Below the pieces are notes generated by a model. It made no database searches. It had not been told where the DNA came from and saw nothing but the letters and a program-made list of their open reading frames with translations. Below are positions 1 through 8,009 of a DNA stretch of 32,856 nucleotides, one piece after another (position 1 is the stretch's first letter; each line of letters begins with the position of its first letter). The stretch spans positions 1-32,856 of the forward strand of contig NZ_AUAS01000026.1 in NCBI RefSeq assembly GCF_000428845.1. Direction: 5' to 3'. The DNA is from Dyadobacter alkalitolerans DSM 23607. GTDB lineage: Bacteria > Bacteroidota > Bacteroidia > Cytophagales > Spirosomataceae. Made by a program: the position numbers and the translations under genes.

Positions 1-17
1 GTGGCTGTTGCACAACT
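1..17 (+). repeat. Left terminal inverted repeat of the IS1182-type element
   Basis: GTGGCTGTTGCACAACT pairs with 1661-1677 on the opposite strand with a single mismatch (T against C at the sixth base). It could extend beyond the window edge. Confidence 0.8.
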
Positions 18-75
18 CGGCAAAAAAACAGCCTTAGGCTCTTCCATAACTGCCTGGATTTTCGTAACTTCAGGA

Positions 76-1620
76 ATGCAAGGAAGAAAAAATTACTCCG
101 AAAAGCTCTTTTTAAGCTTCCAGTTATCCGAGCGGATTCCAAAGGATAATTTTTATAGGAGGCTCAGAGAGACTCTGGATCTACAATCCATTTACAGCGA
201 TACGCATGATCTGTATGGTCGCACTGGAAATCCATCCATCGACCCTGTCGTATTTCGCCCGGCGACCCGGTTCAAATTGACGCTTACAGGTTACCTCGAA
301 AACATAACGTCTGATCGCAAACTCGTTGAGCACTGTTCTATGCGGATGGACATTCTTTACTTTTTGGGATATGACATAGATGAACAGCTGCCCTGGCATT
401 CGACCATCAGTCGCACTCGCCAACTGTATCCTGCTGCTGTTTTTGAAAGTTTATTTAATAAGGTCTTTACCTTGTGTGTTGATAAGGGCATGGTCAGTGG
501 ACATACCCAGGCCATGGATTCTGCTCCGGTTAAAGCCAACGCTTCAATGGAAAGCCTTGAACTGAAAAGACCTTTTCAATCTATTGAAAGACACTTCGAA
601 GCCTTAGATAGCGAAAACCAAGAGCCAGTAATCGCTGCCACAGCTTCGACAGTGGGGTTGATCACAGCTCCACAGCACGAATTGAACCGTGTGAAACATG
701 TCCATGATAAACTGCGTAAAAACCCGGTCGGTGCCAGCGGCGCTTCTCACGAAAAAGCCCAACTCTTCAGTAATAAGACGCATTACAGTCCTAATGATCC
801 GGATGCACGTATTTCGGTAAAACCTGGTAAAGCAAGAAAGCTTAATTATCACTGCAGCATGTCGGTAGATACTGCCGAAGGTGTAATCAGTCACATTCAG
901 GCTGATTTTGCAGATGGACGAGATAGTCAATACTTGCCGGCAATGACTGTCAAAGTTCAAAATCGACTTAAAGCGAACGAGCTTCGGATGACTGATCTTT
1001 TAGCTGATGCCGGCTATTCTAATGGACCTAACTATGAATTTTTGGAGCTAAGAAACATAACCGGATGGATACCAGTTTTCGGTATGTATAAACCAGAAAG
1101 AGAAGGCCTGATTTACGATAAGGAAAAAAATCAGTTTATCTGCGCTATGGGTAAAACGATTCCTTTTAAAAATTTTGAACAGACTTCAGATGGACGCTTG
1201 CTAAAGGGTTATCGAGCATCACGAAAAGACTGTTTACCATGTGTATTAAAAGATGCGTGTACTCCCAAGTCCCCGTTTAAAAGAATACAAACTACTGCAT
1301 ATGATGAGCACTACCGCCGAGCCCATCACAGGCAGTTAAGTAAACGAGGTTACCAGATGAAGCGATTACGCCAAAGTACAGTAGAGCCAGTCTTCGGTAG
1401 TCTGGTTTATCATTATGGATTGAAAAAGATTAATGTGATTGGTAAAGCCGGAGCCCATAAAGTTATGCTGATGGCCGCAACATGCTTCAACCTGAAAAAA
1501 TACCTCAAATCACTTACAAGAAGAACTCAAAAAAGTGAAGCATTAGAGGATACAAGGCCCATTATTCGCAGGTACGTCCGCACTTCTCCTATTTTTCCTG
1601 TCTTTTCCCACGCATTCTAA
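76..1620 (+). CDS. IS1182-family DDE transposase
   Basis: Cut-and-paste type transposase that would act on the repeats flanking it. The frame is open from base 1, but the natural start is the ATG at 76, giving 514 aa: the protein then begins MQGRKNYSEKLF, as relatives do, while the upstream 25 codons read through the left inverted repeat. Candidate catalytic acidic residues, numbered from this Met, are D148 in AMDSAPVKANAS, D311 in LLADAGYSNG and E437 in STVEPVFGSL, the usual spacing of a DDE fold. The N-terminal part (FYRRLRETLDL, FKLTLTGYLENI) resembles the family's DNA-binding region. A cysteine cluster CLPCVLKDAC lies near residues 386-395, also usual in the family. No frameshift or internal stop, so likely functional. 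Function is by family recognition. Confidence 0.92.
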   Translation: MQGRKNYSEKLFLSFQLSERIPKDNFYRRLRETLDLQSIYSDTHDLYGRTGNPSIDPVVFRPATRFKLTLTGYLENITSDRKLVEHCSMRMDILYFLGYDIDEQLPWHSTISRTRQLYPAAVFESLFNKVFTLCVDKGMVSGHTQAMDSAPVKANASMESLELKRPFQSIERHFEALDSENQEPVIAATASTVGLITAPQHELNRVKHVHDKLRKNPVGASGASHEKAQLFSNKTHYSPNDPDARISVKPGKARKLNYHCSMSVDTAEGVISHIQADFADGRDSQYLPAMTVKVQNRLKANELRMTDLLADAGYSNGPNYEFLELRNITGWIPVFGMYKPEREGLIYDKEKNQFICAMGKTIPFKNFEQTSDGRLLKGYRASRKDCLPCVLKDACTPKSPFKRIQTTAYDEHYRRAHHRQLSKRGYQMKRLRQSTVEPVFGSLVYHYGLKKINVIGKAGAHKVMLMAATCFNLKKYLKSLTRRTQKSEALEDTRPIIRRYVRTSPIFPVFSHAF

Positions 1621-1660
1621 GAAAGATCAGACAATCAGAGATTATGGCAAGTTCATGATC

Positions 1661-1677
1661 AGTTGTGCAACGGCCAC
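1661..1677 (-). repeat. Right terminal inverted repeat of the IS1182-type element
   Basis: AGTTGTGCAACGGCCAC is the inverted copy of bases 1-17 with one mismatch. It lies 41 bases past the transposase stop, so it marks the right end of the element. Confidence 0.8.
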
Positions 1678-1745
1678 CACCGTTTTTATGAAGGAAAAGA
1701 AGGGTTAAGAGATCCATTTTATCAGCATCCAAAAAATATTTAGCC

Positions 1746-1979
1746 ATGAAAAAAAGTACAAGAATGCTGCTGGGGATAAGCATAGCGCTTATCACAGCAG
1801 CGAGTTTAAATTTCACAATAGGTAACCGTTTTCATCGCGGCCAATGGGGCCACGGATGGGGCCGTGAAGGAGGGCCACATTACGGACACAGTGACTGCGG
1901 CGATAGTCATTCTTATCGGGGTGATGATCGGATGAAGGAAAATTCGTCGCGGGAGCCATCCGGTGCAGTTAGCCCCTAA
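1746..1979 (+). CDS. Small exported Gly/His-rich hypothetical protein
   Basis: 77 aa, not recognised. The N-terminus MKKSTRMLLGISIALITAASL is a basic stretch followed by a hydrophobic segment, so a signal peptide or membrane anchor. The mature part is rich in G, H, W, S and D (QWGHGWGREGGPHYGHSDCGD), which could bind metal, but that is a guess. The stop codon TAA (1977-1979) and the last residues lie in the left arm of the long palindrome at 1972-2038, so the original C-terminus may have been longer or different. It begins 68 bases after the IS1182-type element and lies 102 bases upstream of hsp20 on the same strand. Real translation is likely but unproven. Confidence 0.5.
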   Translation: MKKSTRMLLGISIALITAASLNFTIGNRFHRGQWGHGWGREGGPHYGHSDCGDSHSYRGDDRMKENSSREPSGAVSP

Positions 1980-2038
1980 ATCCCCTGAAGGGGACTTTCA
2001 AGCGTGATGAAAAAGTCCCCTTCAAGGGATTTAGGGGC
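1972..2038. repeat. Long REP-like palindrome (27-bp arms)
   Basis: The arm at 1972-1998 is the reverse complement of 2012-2038 with one mismatch; the loop is 13 bases (1999-2011). The core CCCCTAAATCCCCT...AAGGGGACTTT resembles interspersed palindromes I recall as common in Bacteroidota genomes. The left arm overlaps the end of the preceding ORF and supplies its stop. In RNA it would make a very stable hairpin between that ORF and hsp20 and could block readthrough or protect a 3' end. No strong T run follows, so it is not a classic terminator. Confidence 0.85.
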
Positions 2039-2081
2039 CCAACACGCGTAAGCAATTTTTCAACATTAAATTCAAAACAAA

Positions 2082-2486
2082 ATGTGCAATAACAGATTTG
2101 GACACCGTGGTCAGGGAATGCGCCATGAATATTCAGGAAAACAATTTGGCGGCAGCCATAACTATCGCGTGCCAGTCAACATCGCGAAAAACGATACGAA
2201 CTATGAACTGATGGTGTTTGCACCTGACAGGGCGAAGGAGGATTTTAAGATCAGCATCAAAGGCCACGAGTTGACCATTGCCTATACATCAAACCAAGAA
2301 AGAGAGGATAACCGGAACTGGATCCGCCATGAATTCAGCAAAACTTCTTTCGAGCGATCGTTTGTGATTGATGAGACAGTAGATTCAGACAACATTGTAG
2401 CTGAGTACATCAATGGAATCCTCCATTTGAACCTGCCTATCATTCCCGGATTGGAAAAACCGGCACAGGAAATTCGGATCAGCTAA
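2082..2486 (+). CDS. Hsp20/alpha-crystallin small heat shock protein
   Basis: ATP-independent holdase that binds unfolding proteins in the cytoplasm. 134 aa, within the usual size for the family. The alpha-crystallin domain runs from about residue 27 to the end: VPVNIAKNDTNYELMVFAPDRAKEDFKISIKGHELTI forms the first strands, and YINGILHLNLPI near residues 105-116 is the conserved (A/N)GxLxhxhP-type motif. The C-terminal EIRIS resembles the IxI tail that helps oligomers assemble. The N-terminal arm is short and rich in G, H and R (NNRFGHRGQGMRHEYSGKQFGG), unlike the usual DxF-type opening. No heat-shock operator was recognised upstream. It is followed at once by a terminator, so it is the last gene of its unit. 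Confidence 0.9.
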   Translation: MCNNRFGHRGQGMRHEYSGKQFGGSHNYRVPVNIAKNDTNYELMVFAPDRAKEDFKISIKGHELTIAYTSNQEREDNRNWIRHEFSKTSFERSFVIDETVDSDNIVAEYINGILHLNLPIIPGLEKPAQEIRIS

Positions 2487-2507
2487 TTAATAGGTGTTTA
2501 AAAAATG

Positions 2508-2534
2508 GCCTCTGCCGAAATGCAGAGGCTTTTT
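2508..2534 (+). terminator. Bidirectional intrinsic terminator
   Basis: The stem GCCTCTGC (2508-2515) pairs with GCAGAGGC (2522-2529), has a 6-base loop and is followed by TTTTT. On the other strand the stem is followed by a T run from the A-rich 2500-2506. It lies between the convergent ends of hsp20 (2486) and the lipoprotein gene (2537), so it can serve both. Confidence 0.85.
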
Positions 2535-2536
2535 GG

Positions 2537-5500
2537 TTATTTTAATGTCCGCTTATTGCCTTTGGAGTCTATGGCGGTTGCCTGCTCGGCGTAGGCGGGC
2601 AAGAATAAAGTATGCGAGGATTGCGACAGGAATGATGAACCGTATCCCAGCTCCTCCCTCCTTGTTTTCCCGCCTTTCAGTTTTAATAGCACCGTCGTTT
2701 CATTCGGCATCAGCGCGTGCTTTTTAGTTTCTTTGCGTAGCTGGTGAAAACACAACGAATCCCTGTTTTGTGAGGTGGCCGCGATCCAGTTATCGCCGGA
2801 AGATGCTAATTTCACCAACCCTTTTGCATTGCCCATGGCAGCATAACCGCCTTGCGCCAGGCCTAATGGCTTGAAATTACCCTTCCCATCCCCTTTCAGG
2901 ACCAACCCGTAAAATGCGTCGTATCGCCCTACCGAAACTTCCGACCCGTAATCATTGCCGGTAAGCAGCACATCCAGGTTTCCGTCCTGATCAAAATCAT
3001 CGGCGATCATGCCGAAAATCGGTGCGACCTGTGCCTGGATTGGGAGCTCGCGGACTGCGAATTTACCATTGCCAAGATTTTCTATATAACTACTTTTCAT
3101 CCACGTAGCGCTTACATGCAGGGCGTCTTTAAGCTCTTCGGGTTTTAAGATTTCGGGCAAGCTTACCTGGGCAAACTTGTTATATTCCTGAAAACGCTGG
3201 CGCACCTGAATGATCTGCTTGCCCATATCATCCCTCGTATTGTAGGGAAACTCTTTGTAAGTCTTGTCGTCTGCGCGATAGTAAACGGTTGGTATGGCAT
3301 CAAAATAGCCGTCATTGTTAAAATCTTTAGCATACATGCTCACCGGTTGTTTCTCGGAAGCACGCGCCAGTGAATTGATCCCTAAATTCCCGGCGATGTA
3401 ATCCATATCCCCGTCGTTATCGAAATCTCCTGCCGTAAGGCTTCCCCACCAGCCTTTCTTGTCTTCCAGTCCCGAGGTCGCTTTTGCAAATTTGCCTTTA
3501 TTATTTTTAAAGAAAGTAATCGGCATCCATTCCCCCGCAACGACCAGGTCGACCCAGCCATCATTGTCATAATCAGTCCATAATGCGTCGCATACCAAAC
3601 CAATGTTGACAAGATCCGGAATGACAGCCTTGGTTGCATCCGAAAATTTCACGGTGCTGCTTTGTGAATCATTACGCAGAATGTGACTCGAAACGGGCTT
3701 TGGATATGCACCAGACTCCACCCGGCCACCGATAAAAAGGTCCAGATCGCCATCTTTGTCATAATCGACGGCTTTTATGCAAGAACCATTCACCAGGAAC
3801 TGCGGCAGAGCGGCTGTATCCAGGCTGAATTTACCTTTGCCATCATTAGTATAAAGCAGCGTTTTAAGGCCCGGCGTGCCTGCCCGTATTTCATAGCTTC
3901 CGCTAACCACGCACAGGTCGAGATCTTTATCATTATCCGCGTCAAAAAGCAAAACGCCCATGTCTTCTGTGTCCTTCGTGACGCCTTCCAGGCCGGGAAG
4001 TAAATCCGTAACCTGGAACTTTCCATTGGCTTGTTGCAACAGGAAGCGGCCTTTGAAGTTCATTGGACCGCCAATAAAGATATCGTCCAAGCCATCCCCA
4101 TTCACATCACCGGCAGCCAAAGCAGGACCGAATTGTGACATTTTATGCGGAAGCAGTTTTTGTATATTAAAATCGATAACGTCGGTTTCCTGGTGCCTGT
4201 ATGGAAGATTTATGCTGGATGTAATGTCTGTAAAAAGCGGGGTTTCAGAGTTTTCATTCTGATGTGATTCGATGATATTCTTGGCATCGGCTTCGTTGAA
4301 TGTAAGCACCTGATTCGCTTTGACATCCTTCATGATCTGCGACTTGCCGCCCGGCCAGGTCACTTTTACATGGTCCACTTTTCTGGTTTTGCCAAGGCCA
4401 AAATGCACATATGGCTCGATGGTGGACAAATAACCTCGGTAAGGTGAATTCTCGGAAATCTGGTGCATTGTATCTGCATACATAATCTCTGCAATCGCGC
4501 CGATTCCTTCTTTGTTATAACGCGTCCCTTTGAATGCAATCCGTAAGTAATTGCTCTCTTCGGGTTTGAGTTGAATGCTGTTGTTCCGGTAAACAAATGC
4601 GGAATCGTTAATGTTGTTCACCACGAAATCGAGGTCGCCGTCATTATCGAGATCGGCGTAGGCGGCACCATTGGAGAAACTTTCTGTTTCGAGGCCCCAT
4701 TGCTCCGAGACATCCTGAAAACCGAGGTTTCCTTTATTTTTAAATGCAAAATTGGCAATCTTGATAGTCGGAATGTAATCCAGCATCATCATAGGCTCCA
4801 TCACGCTCGACACTTCGTTCCGGTAAGCGATGAAATCGAGATCGGTAATGTCTTTGGGAAAACCATTGGTAATGATCATGTCCCGCATGCCGTCGTTATC
4901 GAAGTCCGTGACCATGGGCGTCCAGCTCCAATCAGTTTCGGCCACGCCGCTCAGCAGACCAATTTCGCTGAAAACAGGACTTTTGCTCTTGCCATCTACG
5001 GATCCTAAATTAAGCTGCAACGTGTTTCTTGCCACCTGGTATTGGTAACCAAAAAGCTCATTGTTCTGGTAAGTGACGTAGCTGTTCGCCGGCGTCATCA
5101 TTTTTTTCCTGCGGTTGGTGGCTGGCATCATGTCCACGGCAACCAGATCTACCAAACCGTCGTTGTTAATGTCGGCCACATCATTGCCCATCGCTGAATG
5201 GGAAGTGTGCTTGAATGAGGATGCTGCTTTGTCTGTGAATGTTCCGTTACCATTATTAATGTAAAGCAGGTCATTGGTCAGATAGTCGTTTGTAACATAG
5301 ATATCCTTGTACCCATCCTGATTGATATCCGTTACATTCACACCCAAACCATAACCTTCTATAAGGATCCCCGCCTCTTTTGACACATTGGTAAACACGG
5401 GATGATTTAATTTTTCGTCCCAATCGTTGCGATATAACCGGTCAGTTCTTTTTGATGATCCGTCGACGATCTTTTTGTGGTATTTGTTGGGAAAAGTGTT

Positions 5501-6106
5501 GTCGTCCATCTCGTTAACGAGCAAAAAGAGATCCAGATCGCCATCATTGTCATAGTCCAGAAAAGCGGCGTTGGTGGTGTGTGTAGTGTCTGCAACTCCA
5601 TATTCCTTACCCATTTCTTTAAAAACCGGAATGCCGTCCTTGCCCAGCCCCTGGTTTACGTAAAGCAAATTTTCACGCTCCTTTGCTACTTTCCTCACGG
5701 ACGCGCAAACATAAATATCCAGCAGGTTATCTGCATTGATATCGATCAATGCCACGCCTGTGGACCATTTGTTCTTAGCTTCCACTCCTGCCTTCTGGGT
5801 GACGTCCTCAAACTTGAAATCACCTTTGTTGAGATATAATTTGTTTTCAACCGAATTTCCGGTAAAATAAACATCCGGGAGGCTGTCATTGTTGAAGTCG
5901 CCCAAAGCTACGCCCCCGCCATTGTACACATATTCGAACGACAGAATGTTCATTGTATCGTTTTCCGCAATCCGATTCGAAAACTCAATGCCCGTTTCAT
6001 CGCTGTCAAGCTGGGTAAATGTTTTCAGTTTCTTATTGCAGGATGTGAGCAGTGCAGCAACGAAAAGTAGAACTAAGAAATGTTTTGGGGGTAAAATGGA
6101 CTTCAT
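2537..6106 (-). CDS. Giant FG-GAP/VCBS repeat and ASPIC/UnbV domain lipoprotein
   Basis: 1189 aa. The signal peptide ends in a lipobox LLTSC with C23 as lipid site, so it is probably an outer-membrane or surface lipoprotein. At least 14 calcium-binding-like repeats of the form DxDxDGxxD are visible, for example DYDNDGDLDLF, DINQDGYKDIY, DFDNDGMRDMI, DYDKDGDLDLF and DFDNDGDMDYI, predicting one or more beta-propellers. Between the two repeat blocks, roughly residues 525-595, is an ASPIC/UnbV domain (GIGAIAEIMYADTMHQ, HFGLGKTRKVDHVKVTWPGGK). Such proteins often lie next to SusC/SusD pairs, as here, suggesting ligand or glycan binding at the surface; the substrate is unknown. It is third in the susC-susD direction but separated by a hairpin (6142-6181). 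The extreme C-terminus carries a palindrome-encoded LPAYAEQA peptide. Confidence 0.9.
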   Translation of the reverse strand: MKSILPPKHFLVLLFVAALLTSCNKKLKTFTQLDSDETGIEFSNRIAENDTMNILSFEYVYNGGGVALGDFNNDSLPDVYFTGNSVENKLYLNKGDFKFEDVTQKAGVEAKNKWSTGVALIDINADNLLDIYVCASVRKVAKERENLLYVNQGLGKDGIPVFKEMGKEYGVADTTHTTNAAFLDYDNDGDLDLFLLVNEMDDNTFPNKYHKKIVDGSSKRTDRLYRNDWDEKLNHPVFTNVSKEAGILIEGYGLGVNVTDINQDGYKDIYVTNDYLTNDLLYINNGNGTFTDKAASSFKHTSHSAMGNDVADINNDGLVDLVAVDMMPATNRRKKMMTPANSYVTYQNNELFGYQYQVARNTLQLNLGSVDGKSKSPVFSEIGLLSGVAETDWSWTPMVTDFDNDGMRDMIITNGFPKDITDLDFIAYRNEVSSVMEPMMMLDYIPTIKIANFAFKNKGNLGFQDVSEQWGLETESFSNGAAYADLDNDGDLDFVVNNINDSAFVYRNNSIQLKPEESNYLRIAFKGTRYNKEGIGAIAEIMYADTMHQISENSPYRGYLSTIEPYVHFGLGKTRKVDHVKVTWPGGKSQIMKDVKANQVLTFNEADAKNIIESHQNENSETPLFTDITSSINLPYRHQETDVIDFNIQKLLPHKMSQFGPALAAGDVNGDGLDDIFIGGPMNFKGRFLLQQANGKFQVTDLLPGLEGVTKDTEDMGVLLFDADNDKDLDLCVVSGSYEIRAGTPGLKTLLYTNDGKGKFSLDTAALPQFLVNGSCIKAVDYDKDGDLDLFIGGRVESGAYPKPVSSHILRNDSQSSTVKFSDATKAVIPDLVNIGLVCDALWTDYDNDGWVDLVVAGEWMPITFFKNNKGKFAKATSGLEDKKGWWGSLTAGDFDNDGDMDYIAGNLGINSLARASEKQPVSMYAKDFNNDGYFDAIPTVYYRADDKTYKEFPYNTRDDMGKQIIQVRQRFQEYNKFAQVSLPEILKPEELKDALHVSATWMKSSYIENLGNGKFAVRELPIQAQVAPIFGMIADDFDQDGNLDVLLTGNDYGSEVSVGRYDAFYGLVLKGDGKGNFKPLGLAQGGYAAMGNAKGLVKLASSGDNWIAATSQNRDSLCFHQLRKETKKHALMPNETTVLLKLKGGKTRREELGYGSSFLSQSSHTLFLPAYAEQATAIDSKGNKRTLK
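2578..2602. repeat. Short palindromic element inside a coding sequence
   Basis: TTGCCTGC (2578-2585) pairs with GCGGGCAA (2595-2602) apart from one wobble-type mismatch, around the centre TCGGCGTAG. Read on the minus strand it encodes LPAYAEQA near the C-terminus of the large lipoprotein. The base pattern (GCCxGCxTxxGCxGxGCxGGC-like) resembles interspersed palindromes I recall from Bacteroidota; this cannot be confirmed from a single copy. Confidence 0.6.
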
Positions 6107-6141
6107 TTGAAAAAAACAAAAGTGGGGAACATCTCGAAATT

Positions 6142-6181
6142 AATAAAAGGAGATGGTAAACAAATACCACCTCCTTTTATT
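6142..6181 (-). terminator. Strong hairpin after susD, terminator or attenuator
   Basis: A 17-bp stem (6142-6158 with 6165-6181) has one wobble pair and a 6-base loop; its minus-strand 3' arm ends in CUCCUUUUAUU, giving a U-rich exit. It lies 16 bases past the susD stop and 35 bases before the lipoprotein ATG, which leaves little room for a separate promoter. It probably lowers expression of the lipoprotein relative to susCD by partial termination or by protecting the susCD 3' end. Confidence 0.75.
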
Positions 6182-6197
6182 AAGCAATTCTTAAAAA

Positions 6198-7952
6198 TTA
6201 ATAACCTGGATTCTGCACCAAAACGTCCTTACCAAGCAAGTCAATCTGCTCCTGAGGAACTGGCAGGAATTCATTTTTCTTCGCTGTAAATTTCGTTCCA
6301 CCCAATGCGCCGCTCAACTTTTTGCCTTCGTAAGTAAGGTAAGCATTGATTGCTGAATCAGCGATTTCCCAACGCACAAGGTCGAAGAAGCGGTGGCCTT
6401 CGCCGGACAGTTCAAGTTTTCTTTCGAAACGAACTGCTGTGCGGGCTGCATCTTTGCTTGCGAAAGGCGCTTTGTAAGTTCCGATCACATAGTTAGCAGC
6501 AACTGCGCCATTAGCACGTTTTACAAAACTTTCTGGGTTAGCAGCACGTGTGCGGACAAGGTTCACATATTCTCTCGCTTTTTCCAATGATCCCACTTCG
6601 ATCTCAGCTTCTGCTGCCATCAAAAGGACGTCGGCATAACGGATAATGTTCACGTTGATCGCTGTGTAACCTGGTGTCCATGAGCTGTTATCTTGCAATG
6701 AACCAATGTCAGATTTGTAATACGCATATTTTTTAGGCGTATATGGACCTGCATTTGGCTGGTTGCGGATCCAGTCGTTACCCGGGTGATCGATCCAGTC
6801 AAGGAAAGGAAGACCGCGACGGCCGATAGAGTGATCCAGACGTGGGTCAACAGGACCTGCATCCGGCGTGAAAGCGTCAGACGATTTCAAGCCCATATCT
6901 GTTTTCAACTCTTTGCCTGCCGTGTTGTAAGAACCGTCCAGATAAGGAAGTCCGCTCGCATCAGTACGGAATGAGTTACCCAGCTCAAAGCTCGGCTGGA
7001 AGAAAGAACAGCAGTTACCAGGACCATTAGGACCTGTGTTGTAAGGCCAGTTAAGGTCAAATTCAGGGTTTGCATTGTTTACACTTCCCGTGTTAGCAGC
7101 AGCCTGGATCGCGAAAACCGACTCAGAGTTGTTGTCATTAGCCGCTTTGAATGCATCCTGGAACTTTGGTACCAAAGCGTATTTTTTACCATTAGTTGTT
7201 TTACCATTGGCAATGATCAGGTCATAAAGCCCTTTTGCTTCGGTAAACTTCTTCTGATACATGTAGATTTTCGCAAGATAAGCCGCAGCCGCCCATTTGT
7301 TAGCGCGACCAGCTGCACCTTGTGTTTCCGGCAGGTTTTCATAAGCAAATTTCATATCTGCTTCGATCAGTGGCCAGATCTCTACTGTGTTAGGAACTGA
7401 TTCAATGCCTGTTCCGTAGTCCTTTGTTTCATCTACAAAAGGAACATTGTTGAATCCTCTTTTCAGCTCGAAATAGTAGTGGCTTCTCAGGAAGCGTGCT
7501 TCACCACCGATTCTTTTCTTGTCGGCTTCTGTAACATCCTCCTGCGCAACACCGAGCAGCTTGATAACCAAGTTTGCACGGGCTACACCTTCGTAGTTCC
7601 CTTTCCATTTATCCAAAATTACACCTTGTGTAGTCTGATACTCAAAGCGCTGGATTGGGTTGATATCACTAAAATCCCCAGGGTCAGTTCCTTTGTTGGC
7701 ATCACCTCCGCGAATACTGCCCCATACCCAGTTACTGGCGCTGGCCATACGGTTTGCACGTCCGTTAAGCTGTCCATAAACCGATACAAGCACACCTTCG
7801 ATCCCCTTTTTCGTTGAAAGCTGCCCTTCATCCAGCTGTCCTGTTGCCGGAATGCTCAGAAAACTTTCTTTACAGGAGTATCCGACCAGCATGATCACTA
7901 ATAAAAGTGCCAGTCCACCTTTTTTTGAAATATTGTTTTTCATTTTATTCAT
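6198..7952 (-). CDS. SusD/RagB-family outer-membrane nutrient-binding lipoprotein
   Basis: Surface lipoprotein that caps a SusC-type channel and delivers ligand to it. Start taken at the ATG 7950-7952 (584 aa); the frame also opens at a TTG (7959-7961), and a second ATG lies at 7941-7943. The N-terminus has a basic stretch, a hydrophobic core and the lipobox-like VGYSC followed by KESFLSIPATGQLDEGQL, typical of the family. N-terminal helical repeats (RIGGEARFLRSHYYFELKRGF, KWAAAAYLAKIYMYQKKF) and C-terminal signatures (IRYADVLLMAAEAEIEVG, RTAVRFERKLELSGEGHRFFDLVRW, FLPVPQEQIDL, ending VQNPGY) fit the RagB/SusD fold. It lies 57 bases after susC in the same operon. The ligand cannot be read from sequence and no regulator or glycoside hydrolase is adjacent. 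Confidence 0.95.
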   Translation of the reverse strand: MNKMKNNISKKGGLALLLVIMLVGYSCKESFLSIPATGQLDEGQLSTKKGIEGVLVSVYGQLNGRANRMASASNWVWGSIRGGDANKGTDPGDFSDINPIQRFEYQTTQGVILDKWKGNYEGVARANLVIKLLGVAQEDVTEADKKRIGGEARFLRSHYYFELKRGFNNVPFVDETKDYGTGIESVPNTVEIWPLIEADMKFAYENLPETQGAAGRANKWAAAAYLAKIYMYQKKFTEAKGLYDLIIANGKTTNGKKYALVPKFQDAFKAANDNNSESVFAIQAAANTGSVNNANPEFDLNWPYNTGPNGPGNCCSFFQPSFELGNSFRTDASGLPYLDGSYNTAGKELKTDMGLKSSDAFTPDAGPVDPRLDHSIGRRGLPFLDWIDHPGNDWIRNQPNAGPYTPKKYAYYKSDIGSLQDNSSWTPGYTAINVNIIRYADVLLMAAEAEIEVGSLEKAREYVNLVRTRAANPESFVKRANGAVAANYVIGTYKAPFASKDAARTAVRFERKLELSGEGHRFFDLVRWEIADSAINAYLTYEGKKLSGALGGTKFTAKKNEFLPVPQEQIDLLGKDVLVQNPGY

Positions 7953-8009
7953 TTTTATCAAGATCTGTCTAAACCGATGTTTTGAAATAAGGCTTTTGTT
8001 TCTTCGATT

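Larger units (their letters stand above)
1..1677 (+). mobile_element. IS1182-family insertion sequence
   Basis: A transposase gene is bracketed by imperfect terminal inverted repeats. The left end GTGGCTGTTGCACAACT (1-17) matches the reverse complement of 1661-1677 at 16 of 17 positions. The transposase is full length, so the element is probably complete and potentially active. The window starts at or inside the left repeat, so the outermost bases and the target-site duplication cannot be judged. Family assignment rests on the transposase, recognised by eye. Confidence 0.85.

Noticed and set aside
1..75. Extending the IS1182-type transposase start to the GTG at base 1
   Set aside because: The extra 25 residues read through the terminal inverted repeat, and the ATG at 76 gives the usual N-terminus.
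604..960. 118-aa reverse frame inside the transposase gene
   Set aside because: It is opposite a confident transposase reading and has no recognisable features.
2494..2727. 77-aa forward frame across the hsp20 terminator
   Set aside because: It covers a terminator and the end of a clear gene on the other strand; composition is non-protein-like.
4571..5008. 145-aa forward frame antisense to the FG-GAP lipoprotein
   Set aside because: It mirrors the repeated Asp-rich codons of the real gene, which read as Val/Ile-rich on the other strand.
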